Assembly (NCBI GenBank): GCA_029378245.1
Contig: JARKIF010000025.1
Coordinates: forward strand, 1 to 64,000
Length of the DNA: 64,000 bases
Source: Roridomyces roridus
Taxonomy: Eukaryota > Basidiomycota > Agaricomycetes > Agaricales > Mycenaceae
Reading direction: 5' to 3'
Below are positions 1 to 8,792 of this stretch, piece by piece; the first letter of the stretch is position 1; every line of letters starts with the position of its first letter. Made by a program: the position numbers and the translations under genes. The notes under the pieces are model-generated. The model had not been told where the DNA came from and made no database searches. It saw only the letters and a program-made list of their open reading frames with translations.

Positions 1-88
1 CCCTTTCCTCTGCCCCTACTTTGAATTCAAAGCCGTCGCAGCTATAGAGTGTAATATCTATCTCCGTGCCCCCCGGGTACGGGGTACT

Positions 89-3000
89 TTGTGCCTTTGC
101 GTGAGCAAGGCCGCCGGAGACGGCAGAACGGGCCTTTGCGTTAGCAAGGCCGCCGGAGACGGCAGAACGGGCCTTTGCGCAAGCAAGGCTGCCGGAGACG
201 GCATACCAGTGATCTTGAACGTTGCACCGCGCACTCTCGTTGGCTGCACCATGTTTATTGGTCCAGTTTTTCTGAGTGCCGCTGGGAATATGATGAATTG
301 TATTACGAGATTAGACAAACACTCAATTATCAGGGATCTTGCGATAGACATTGACGATGCCCTCGAAACACCTCAGTCTTCGGGTGAGATATATCACAAC
401 ATTCATTTGCTCCTCGTCTTGGCTGCTGTGTGTCTTTTACTCAGTCTAGTTTCTTCAAAGCTCTGGTCAACTCATGCACTGAATGTGGATCACGGGCCTG
501 CTCAAAACCTCCTTGGCGGCGGCAGACGCGTTAATGGTAAATTCTCGAGCAGTCTGATTGTCCCATATATCATTGATAGTCACGGGATTGAAAACCTCGG
601 TCGGGGTTCCTTCATGTTCGAAATCCAGTGCTTACGAAGTGAGATTCACATCCACCTGCCAAAAAACCGGAATTTTGTTGCTGTGGACATACCATTGGGT
701 GTAATTCTGAACCTCTTGACAACCCATGAGCTGCGTCACACTGCAGACTTGCACGGAGTTCATCTGTACAAGAAAAATCGACTGGCGGAATCGCAGGAAA
801 TTATGAATGGCCATTCATGTGTTTCCAGTAATTGTCGAGACCTTGTCTCGATTATGTGTTTCATGTCTCCACCTGAAGATAAGCCCAGCACCATGTCTGA
901 TGCATATAGACAGCATCAAGACGAGCAGAGAGCAAAGGAGGCAGCCCAACTCAGATATGCACAGAAACGGGACTTGAATGAATTGTTACCTGCATTTTTC
1001 CCTCCTGAACCTCTCAAGAAATCAGAATTGCATCGTATTTTGACTGGCAGCTGTAATGCATTCCTCCCGGAGAAATTCGTTGAAGCTGGTTGCGCTGTAT
1101 GCGGAATGCTGTATCCTTTAACTAAACTTTCGCATTTGAGTGAATTTTCTGGGTCACTGGATGTTCTGTGTGCTCAAGGAGTAACCAGAAAGGAGCGATA
1201 CCGTAGCAGTGACCCAATCGAGGAACTCTCTGGGCCTGTCCTCGCAGAAGGTTGCACACATCTGTGTGTTTACTGTGAAGGTTCTCTAGGGTCTAGAACC
1301 ATCCCCACAAATGCATTGGCTAAACATGGCTGGTTGGGACCTGTTCCGCCCGAATTGCAAGACTTGAGTTATGCCGAGAGTGTCATGATTGCCAAGATAA
1401 GACACAACCGATGTGTTATGCGGGTCAACTCCGGCAGAGTGCGAATGCATGCCAATGCTATCATGTTCGCTCAGCCGGTTCTGAAAGTTTACTTGAAGTT
1501 ACCTCCCTCAAAACAGGAGATGAGTGAGATCCTGGCTTTTGTGTTCACCGGCTCTGCAGCCCCAACTCAAGAGGATTTTGATCGAACTCCAATGCTGGTC
1601 CGCAGAGATAAAGTTGCAGCTGCCTTGGACTGGTTGAAATTGAATCACGAGGGCTATGCAGACCTGGAAATCTCGGAAGAAAACTTGCTGTCTTATAAGC
1701 ACCATGATATTCCAGTTGAAGTTGATTACAGAAGAACAAATGCAGATCCGGAGGACTCCATCCCAGCAGTCGCGCGCAGTGTTCACGATGAGAATGAAGA
1801 ACATGGAACCTCAGAAGGTCTGTGCTCATTTGCAGTTCATGGTTTGACTGGGGTTGAGTACTCCACGGCCACGATGGACACAATCAAAGCTGTGGCACTC
1901 CAGCATCTCACGAGACAAGGAAGCATGCTGGGTATTGGACGCAGTGATGTGCCGGAGTCCATGTATGAAAATGTTGAAGCATATCCTGGAATGTTTCCTT
2001 GGTTATTCCCGTATGGTAAAGGTGGAATTGGCCATCCCAGCCACAAATATAAAACTTCAGATCTTAGCCGTAAAGGAAATTTACTGATGTACCACGATAA
2101 ACGTTTCCAGACCGATATGTATTTCCCCATGATCGCATTCAACCACGAGCAACTAAGAGGGTCATCAGTGGGAAGCAAAGCTTTTGTTAAGCGTTCAAAT
2201 TTTCCCGATGTTGCCCGAAGATTGCGCAGAATAGATCACCAGGTGTCGGGCAATATTGCTGACCGGCTTGTTGAAGGCCTCCATGTTCGGCCCGAGACTG
2301 ACCAGGAGAAAGACTGTTTTGACCTCATGCACGATCTCGATGGAATTGGGGCTTATGTACCTGGTTCGGCAACAAGCAAACGGCATATGCGGAATGAAAT
2401 CTGGTCCAGCACAGCATTTATGGGGGCTCCAAGCTGGTTTGTAACCATGTCCTGGAATGACAGTGGCCATCCACTTGCATTGTATTATGCCCAAGAGGAC
2501 ACCATCTTCAGACCTGAGATCAAATCCGCTGATGAGCGCTACAGATTGATGTCCAAAAACCCTGTCGCAGCTGCACGATTTTTTCATTACATGATGGAGG
2601 TATTCATTGAAGAAATTTTGTGTTGGAAAAAGGAAGACGCGGGTGCATTCGGTCACACTGGGGGCTTCTATGCAGTTGTTGAACAGCAAGGCCGGCTGAC
2701 CCTTCACTCACATTGTTTAATCTGGGTGAAAAATGCACTGTCACCCCAGGATATCCGAGACAGGTTAACAGCTGAAGATAGCATTTTTACAATGAGGCTC
2801 ATGGCATATCTCGAGTCAACCCATCAAGGTAGATTCAACCATGGCAAACTCGCTGATGTGCAAGCTCGAGTGGGTGTTGACTCGCAGATTTCCGAGGCCA
2901 CACTGGATACTCACAAGTACCAGGCACCGACATTAACGTTTCCTGAGCCTCCTCCTCCTTTATGTGACACTGTCAACTGCCATGGAACATGTGTGGCTTG

Positions 3001-6000
3001 TAGCCATTTGTCAGAATGGTGGGATAGATATGAACATGAAGTGGATGACTTGCTGGTTAGGTCCAATATTCACAGCTGCCGGCACTCAGTCAAGGATGTT
3101 GAAGAGGAGAATAATAAAAAAGATTGGCGGCATCTCAAGAAGCGCAACAAAACCAAAATTCGCATTCATGAACGGCGAGGGTGCCTCACAAAATCTGGGG
3201 TCTGCAAGGCTCGATTTCCCCGTGATGTTGTGGAAGAAACCGTAGTTGATACAGATGGTCATATTACTTTTGAACATTGGGAGCCGTACATGAATACAAT
3301 CAACACTTTGATTACCTATTTCTCTCGGTGTAACACTGACTGTACTAGCCTCTTGTCTGGTACTGCAGTTAAGGCTGTAATCTCCTATGTTTCTGATTAT
3401 GTGTCAAAGTTGGGGCTCAAATCATACCAGGCCTTTGCCTCTGTTTTTGATGTGTTTGATCGAAACTCTGATAATTTTGACAGTACCAGCGCTGATGAGG
3501 ATACCACAAGAAAACTTATGAGACAAATGGTCAACGCGATGTCCACGAAGATGGAAATTGGGAGTCCAATGGCATCACTCTATCTCCTTGGAAATCCGGA
3601 TCACTATGCTAGTCATGAGTATGCAAATTTTAGCTGGCGTACCTACGTGGCCTATGTGAAAAGAGATTGGGCAAGAGATTTGCAAAATAATTTAACCATG
3701 GACCTTGATGACACTCCCGAAGACTTCATAACCCTGCAGAACAACAGAGGAGACATCATTGTGTCTTCAATTGTCGACGATTACACAATCCGTCCGTCGG
3801 TCTACAACTCTGTCAACTTGTATGAGTGGATTCAGTCACATCAGAAGAGGGCATTCACCAAATCGGAAAAAGATCATATTCTACAGGAGCGTGAACTGTA
3901 CAGTGCGTTTGAGAAAGATATCAGTGACTCAGATAGCTCCTCCTCCTTCATTGATGGAGACCAAGATTTGACGCAAAGCAGTGCCAATGAATCAGATGAT
4001 GAAATTCAATTTGAGCCTGGTGATGCAAAAACTACACCACCCAAGTACCCCTTCATCGGAGAACACCGACAGAAAGACACCCATGGTGTGTACTGTGACT
4101 TTTCCAGGCTCAACAAGATAATCCCAAATTTCATGGGAGGTGCCATTCCACGATCAGACCGTGGAGATCGTGAATATTACTGTTTATCTATTTTGACAAT
4201 GTTTAAACCTTGGCGTTCACCGAGAGATCTCAAGGAGGTGTCCTCCACTTGGGATGAAACCTTCAATGATCACACCTTCACTGGACGGCAACACGAGTTG
4301 TTGAAGAACTTCAACCTCCGTTTTGAATGCAATGATGCACGAGATGATCACTATGCAGCAATGAAACGCAAACTGGCTGAAGCAGATTTTGAACCTTCCA
4401 GCCGTTTCAACCAAACCATCCTGGGTCACAAGGATGATGTCGTAGACTTCATTGATGATGAGCTAGAAGAATTTGAAGATTACTCTGCGCATGAAATTGG
4501 TCCCAAATCTCGTAAATTGAAAGCGCAGATGGAGGAGATAAGGTCCGTACTGGCTGGTTCTAAATGGCTGAATAAAACAACTGACGGTTTGATCATGAAT
4601 GTTTCGACTGAAGCTTTAACTCCACCTTTCAAAACTAAAACAAGCTGGTCAAAAATTGTGGACGCCGAGAGAAAGCTGCTCACAGTCAACAAATTGGCCA
4701 ATATGCCTACAAGCTATTCCGGTCATGGTGCACCATTCACTGCGGCTACACACAACAAAGTCGAGGAACTGCCGTTCAACTATTTCACCTCTGCTCAAAA
4801 AGTTGATGCAGACTTGAACATGAACATCAAGCTGGAATGCTGTGACTTCTTTACATTGAACATTGAACAGACCAGAGCATTTACAATTGTGGCAGACCAT
4901 GCCTCAGCAGTCCAGTCAGTGCCATTGAGAATGTATCTCGGTGGCATGGGAGGTTCGGGTAAATCACAAGTCATCAAGGCTATTAGCCGGTTTTTTGAAA
5001 TGAGGAATGAAAATTACAGGTTTATGCTCCTCGGACCCACAGGATCAACCGCAGCTCTTGTAAATGGCTCCACTTACCATTCTGTCTTCAAGGTGCCTCG
5101 AGAAACAGGGCGCAAAAATAGAGATGACATTGACGGAATTCGCAATGAAGCAACAGCAATGGCAGCTGTCAATGAGCGCATCCAGGGTGTAGAGTATATT
5201 TTCCTTGATGAAGTGTCCATGGTGTCCTGCAACGATCTGCAAACCCTGGCAAGTCAGGCTGCCAAGGCCAGAAATATCCATGATGTTGCATTTGGGGGAT
5301 TGAATGTGATCCTGGCCGGTGATTTTGCACAGTTGCCACCAACTCGGGGCCCTGCTCTGTATGCATCCTTGAAAACCCCTAGTCTTGGAGATGCAAATAC
5401 CGATTTTGATCAAGCCTCAATTCTGGGTCGTATGATTTGGCACCAGTTCAATACTGTTGTGATTCTCCGGCAGAATATGAGACAGAGTACTTCCACAGCG
5501 GAGGATTTAAAACTGCGTACTGCATTGGAAAATATGAGATACCGTGCATGCACGGCTGAAGATATTGAATTCCTGAGATCCCGTGTAGCCAGTGACAAGC
5601 CGGGTCATCCACGTTTGGACTCTGTTGAGTTCAGAAATGTGTCTGTGATCACTGCCTGGAATGTGCATAAAGATACAATAAATCAACTGGGCGCAGAGAG
5701 GTTTGCCGCAGACACTGGCCAAGAGCTCCATGAATTCTACTCTGTTGACCGAATGAGTGCAGCAAATGTGGACCGAAGGAAGTGGAAGAATTGTCCCCAA
5801 GCCCGAGTCCGTCGAATTGGTCCGCAGTTGCAGGAGCAGCTCTGGATGGCAACACCGTCGGCAACAGCAGAGCATGTTCCCGGCTGCTTGCGTCTATGTG
5901 TAGGCATGCCTGTCATGATCAAATCAAATGATGCTACTGAACTCTGTATAACCAAAGGTCAAGAGGCATCTGTGCGTGGCTGGAATCAATCCATTGGTCC

Positions 6001-6610
6001 TCATGGGAAACCCATACTAGAAACTCTCTTCGTGGAGCTGATGAATCCACTGCGGCCTATACAGATCCCTGAACTTCCGCAGAATGTTGTGCCCTTGCCT
6101 CGAGCAACAATGAAAACAACAGCACTACTTGAGGATGATTCACTCCTGAGCTTGAACAGAGAACAGATCCCAGTCCTGCAGAATTTCTCAATGACGGATT
6201 ATGGGGCACAGGGAAAGTCAAGAAATCCAAATGTTTGCCATTTGAATAATTGTCAGAGCCATATGGCTTACTATGTTGCGCTGTCCAGGGGAACACAAGC
6301 ATCAGGAACAGCCATCATTCAAGGCTTTGATGAAAAAATGATCACAGGTGGAATCACGGGATTTCTTCGTCAGGAGTTCCGTGAGCTTGAGATGTTGGAT
6401 GAAATTACAACCTTGAGGTATAATGGTGAACTGCCGTTGCAAGTGACTGGTTTTTACCGTGGTCAACTTCTGCGTTCCTACTTGCAGTGGCGCAAAGACG
6501 ATAGTGATCCAGCACATATACATCCTGCTATACGGGCGCACAGGATCATCTCAAATATTTCCCCCGATGTGTACAACACCTGGAAACCGACGGGTGTATC
6601 TGCAAAATGA
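89..6610 (+). CDS. Helitron 1 rolling-circle replicase/helicase (Rep-Hel)
   Basis: This encodes the transposition protein of a Helitron, which nicks and rejoins DNA through an HUH/two-tyrosine domain and unwinds it with a PIF1-type helicase. The reading frame is open for about 2,170 codons. In order it shows a SAP-like stretch (about residues 210-250), a DUF6570-like block (VPPELQDLSYAE, near nt 1340), a Helitron N-domain with LTLHSHCLIWV (His-x-His near nt 2710), and tyrosine codons at 3386-3388 and 3398-3400 in ISYVSDYVSK. The helicase follows, with Walker A GGMGGSGKS near nt 4950, FLDEVSM, AGDFAQLPP, and YVALSRG near the end. The frame upstream of about nt 630 starts at a TTG and has no family resemblance, so the true start is uncertain; an ATG in good context lies at 893. 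The protein ends at TGA 6608-6610, but the same frame continues into a protease-like domain. No clear Helitron termini were found. Confidence 0.85.
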   Translation: MCLCVSKAAGDGRTGLCVSKAAGDGRTGLCASKAAGDGIPVILNVAPRTLVGCTMFIGPVFLSAAGNMMNCITRLDKHSIIRDLAIDIDDALETPQSSGEIYHNIHLLLVLAAVCLLLSLVSSKLWSTHALNVDHGPAQNLLGGGRRVNGKFSSSLIVPYIIDSHGIENLGRGSFMFEIQCLRSEIHIHLPKNRNFVAVDIPLGVILNLLTTHELRHTADLHGVHLYKKNRLAESQEIMNGHSCVSSNCRDLVSIMCFMSPPEDKPSTMSDAYRQHQDEQRAKEAAQLRYAQKRDLNELLPAFFPPEPLKKSELHRILTGSCNAFLPEKFVEAGCAVCGMLYPLTKLSHLSEFSGSLDVLCAQGVTRKERYRSSDPIEELSGPVLAEGCTHLCVYCEGSLGSRTIPTNALAKHGWLGPVPPELQDLSYAESVMIAKIRHNRCVMRVNSGRVRMHANAIMFAQPVLKVYLKLPPSKQEMSEILAFVFTGSAAPTQEDFDRTPMLVRRDKVAAALDWLKLNHEGYADLEISEENLLSYKHHDIPVEVDYRRTNADPEDSIPAVARSVHDENEEHGTSEGLCSFAVHGLTGVEYSTATMDTIKAVALQHLTRQGSMLGIGRSDVPESMYENVEAYPGMFPWLFPYGKGGIGHPSHKYKTSDLSRKGNLLMYHDKRFQTDMYFPMIAFNHEQLRGSSVGSKAFVKRSNFPDVARRLRRIDHQVSGNIADRLVEGLHVRPETDQEKDCFDLMHDLDGIGAYVPGSATSKRHMRNEIWSSTAFMGAPSWFVTMSWNDSGHPLALYYAQEDTIFRPEIKSADERYRLMSKNPVAAARFFHYMMEVFIEEILCWKKEDAGAFGHTGGFYAVVEQQGRLTLHSHCLIWVKNALSPQDIRDRLTAEDSIFTMRLMAYLESTHQGRFNHGKLADVQARVGVDSQISEATLDTHKYQAPTLTFPEPPPPLCDTVNCHGTCVACSHLSEWWDRYEHEVDDLLVRSNIHSCRHSVKDVEEENNKKDWRHLKKRNKTKIRIHERRGCLTKSGVCKARFPRDVVEETVVDTDGHITFEHWEPYMNTINTLITYFSRCNTDCTSLLSGTAVKAVISYVSDYVSKLGLKSYQAFASVFDVFDRNSDNFDSTSADEDTTRKLMRQMVNAMSTKMEIGSPMASLYLLGNPDHYASHEYANFSWRTYVAYVKRDWARDLQNNLTMDLDDTPEDFITLQNNRGDIIVSSIVDDYTIRPSVYNSVNLYEWIQSHQKRAFTKSEKDHILQERELYSAFEKDISDSDSSSSFIDGDQDLTQSSANESDDEIQFEPGDAKTTPPKYPFIGEHRQKDTHGVYCDFSRLNKIIPNFMGGAIPRSDRGDREYYCLSILTMFKPWRSPRDLKEVSSTWDETFNDHTFTGRQHELLKNFNLRFECNDARDDHYAAMKRKLAEADFEPSSRFNQTILGHKDDVVDFIDDELEEFEDYSAHEIGPKSRKLKAQMEEIRSVLAGSKWLNKTTDGLIMNVSTEALTPPFKTKTSWSKIVDAERKLLTVNKLANMPTSYSGHGAPFTAATHNKVEELPFNYFTSAQKVDADLNMNIKLECCDFFTLNIEQTRAFTIVADHASAVQSVPLRMYLGGMGGSGKSQVIKAISRFFEMRNENYRFMLLGPTGSTAALVNGSTYHSVFKVPRETGRKNRDDIDGIRNEATAMAAVNERIQGVEYIFLDEVSMVSCNDLQTLASQAAKARNIHDVAFGGLNVILAGDFAQLPPTRGPALYASLKTPSLGDANTDFDQASILGRMIWHQFNTVVILRQNMRQSTSTAEDLKLRTALENMRYRACTAEDIEFLRSRVASDKPGHPRLDSVEFRNVSVITAWNVHKDTINQLGAERFAADTGQELHEFYSVDRMSAANVDRRKWKNCPQARVRRIGPQLQEQLWMATPSATAEHVPGCLRLCVGMPVMIKSNDATELCITKGQEASVRGWNQSIGPHGKPILETLFVELMNPLRPIQIPELPQNVVPLPRATMKTTALLEDDSLLSLNREQIPVLQNFSMTDYGAQGKSRNPNVCHLNNCQSHMAYYVALSRGTQASGTAIIQGFDEKMITGGITGFLRQEFRELEMLDEITTLRYNGELPLQVTGFYRGQLLRSYLQWRKDDSDPAHIHPAIRAHRIISNISPDVYNTWKPTGVSAK
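90..207 (+). repeat. 39-bp minisatellite, three copies
   Basis: Three tandem copies of a unit starting near GGCCTTTGCGTGAGCAAGG, with a period of 39 bp (13 codons). They stay in frame with the downstream Helitron ORF and would encode repeats of GLCVSKAAGDGRT. The unit holds two short palindromes. It may be part of the coding sequence or only 5' terminal DNA of the element that happens to be open. Confidence 0.85.
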
Positions 6611-7561
6611 GGCACCAGGCGATGTTCCGCAAGCGATGTTGATACAAGAAATCCAAAGACAAGAAAGACTCAGCATCACAAGAACCGTGAAACACAGGCC
6701 GGGTTGAGCTCAGGTGGAAGTCCGATTGGCCTTGTGTGGGATAATGTGAACTGGAGTTGTGGCTATGATGCACTTTTCACGCCACTTGGCCATCTGTGGC
6801 GATCCGATAAGCAGAAGTGGACCACCCTTTTCAACCATCTGAATCCCATACTGCGTCTCTGGGCAAACTGGATGGTTGCCCATGAGGACACTCCTGAGAT
6901 ACCCAGAGATAAAGCCAGGCAGTCTTTGACCGCTTCTGATGCCTCCAAATTTCCTCTCGGACCTGTGTGCTTGCGACTCGATGATCTGTTCAGTTCTGTC
7001 TCCAATCAAGTAACATATGGCCAGGCGAGAACCTACTGTAATGTTTGTGGCTACTTGGAAGCTGGACTCACTGACACTTTTGGAATGCACTTGACAACAT
7101 ACCGAACGCACGACTTGGGAAATGGTCAGATTACCACAAGTCAATGGTTGTCTCATCATTTCAACCGATCCATTCGAAGGCAATGCCCACAATGTGGTTC
7201 TCGAGGAGCTCGTACACACCTTTGCCGGCAGACAAATATAATTGCAGTCCCGCCTATTTTCATTCTCAGTATAACCATGAGTGAGCTTATTGTTGAAGAC
7301 ACTCTGCATTTCCGGACAGAGAGCACTGTGGATCAAATGAATCTTGTCGGTCTTATCTATCACTCCGAGACTGATCGACATTTCTCAAGTGCCACCGTCG
7401 GCGATGATAAAGCTCTCTGGTATCACGATGGAATTGCTACAGGGAGGCGCTGCGTGCCAATGGGTTATATCTCTTCATTTGACAATCATTCGCTGCATAA
7501 CCAGGGGAGCTACAAGCTGGCAGCGGCCATATACAGCCATTCCGCATCGACACCCATCTGA
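6611..7561 (+). pseudogene. USP-like (C19-type) cysteine protease domain in frame with Helitron 1
   Basis: The frame of the upstream Helitron ORF continues after its TGA without another stop to 7561. It encodes about 316 residues, the last 285 resembling a ubiquitin-specific-protease fold. A Cys box NWSCGYDALF has its Cys codon at 6758-6760. Two CxxC pairs (CNVC, CPQC) suggest a zinc finger inside the domain. A His box HFSSATV (His codon 7379-7381) is followed by LWYHDG. Spacing and order match deubiquitinase Cys and His boxes. Its ATG-free junction to the helicase suggests it was once the C-terminal domain of one protein of about 2,490 residues. It could now be unexpressed, be reached by stop readthrough, or be joined by splicing. 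The protease role is inferred from the boxes only. Confidence 0.6.
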
Positions 7562-7639
7562 ACTGTTCAAGTTTGAAAAAGAGGAATCGTAACTGCCATG
7601 CGAAGCAATGGCCTCAAAGCCAGGTTCTTCTTGGAATAA

Positions 7640-8520
7640 CGCATTGCTCATCACCACCAGGACTTTGGCTTCACCTCCCTAACCACACAAACGCTCGTCC
7701 AAAGCACCTTCAACGACCTCATATCCTGCTCCCCATCCGACGCCGCCTGCCAAATGGCACTCACCCTCGACGACATCCTCTCCGCACAAGCGACACTGGA
7801 GGACGAAGCTCTTGGGCTCGATCCCTCTGTTGCTATAGGCGAGCCTCTCTACCCCGTGCTGGACCACCACGCTCATTACCACCCCGCTCGACTCGGCTGC
7901 GCCGTTCCCGACAGTGAGAAAACCGCTGCTGCTTACGAATGTGCGCAATGAGAGCGCGCCGACGATATATGGAGTGGAATTTCCCGGGCCGGGACCGTTC
8001 CCGGAGGAGGACTTTGAGTTGAGTTCAGATGCTCTGTTGGGGACGGAGAGGGCGGAGATTGTGATGGCGTCACCGTTCTACCCCGTGGATCCGAATGGCG
8101 ACTCGCGTGTCCCGCTCCAAGTTCTGGGGACGGACTACATCTGGCGATGTCCGACATGGACGTTTGTACGAAATTGGGTCGCGAAGGGCGGGACTGCGCA
8201 TGTTGGAATGCTCACGGTAGGCGCGACGTACCCCCTCAACGACTGGATAGACGATTGCATCGCGCCGGGGGCGGTATGACCAGGATGATATATTCGTCTT
8301 TGGCACGGCGTTGACGACGGAGATGCAGGCGCGGTACAAAGCCTTTCTAGCTTCGGCCGACCCAAATGAGCCGGGGCTCGATGAGTGGGTGCCAGCGACG
8401 GCGACGGATGTGCATATCAAGCAATGCGGTGTCCTCACCACTGTGGATGGAGAGGTGCCCGTCCTGGCGTGTGATCCGTCGTTTTGGGGCCAGGCGGCTT
8501 TCCGTTGTGCTTCCAGTATT
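7640..8520 (+). pseudogene. Type-B carboxylesterase/lipase fragment, broken
   Basis: Pieces in at least two frames together resemble the C-terminal half of a fungal type-B carboxylesterase. The first frame (about 7650-7900) reads GFTSLTTQTLVQSTFND and LTLDDILSAQ. The second (about 7900-8279) reads FPGPGPFPEEDF and later GATYPLNDWIDDC. The third (about 8280-8500) reads QDDIFVFGTA and ALTTEMQARYKAFLAS. The N-terminal half with the GESAGG nucleophile region is absent. The frame breaks at about 7900 and 8280 make an active enzyme unlikely. It sits directly between the Helitron 1 gene and an NLR-like gene, so it may be a fragment captured by, or left beside, the Helitron. Confidence 0.7.
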
Positions 8521-8598
8521 TGTGAAATGCGCACTTGCCTTTTTCGGACTCACTCTGTCGCGATTGCCTTTGTTCGCTTAGGACGAGCGAGCCTCCAG

Positions 8599-8760
8599 CA
8601 ATAAAAGTGTGGGATGTTTGATTTCGGCTCAATAAAAGTGAGGGAAAGTTCAACTTTTCCCCACACTTTCTTTCATGGTTCAAAATGCTCAAAAAGTATG
8701 GGAACCAGGAAAATTTTATTATAAAAGTATGGGAAGGTCAATAAAAGTGTGGGATATTTC
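8599..8760. repeat. Iterated AATAAAAGTGTGGGA motif cluster
   Basis: The motif AATAAAAGTGTGGGA or a close variant occurs near 8602, 8630, 8691, 8721 and 8739 on the plus strand, and inverted near 8655 (CCCCACACTTTC). Spacing is irregular (about 20-60 bp). The cluster lies just past the 3' end of the minus-strand NLR gene. Such iterated short motifs are typical of subterminal transposase-binding sites, but no TIR pair or target duplication was recognised. Confidence 0.7.
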
Positions 8761-8792
8761 AATGTGCAGTTGGACCGCCATAGGATTTGCTG

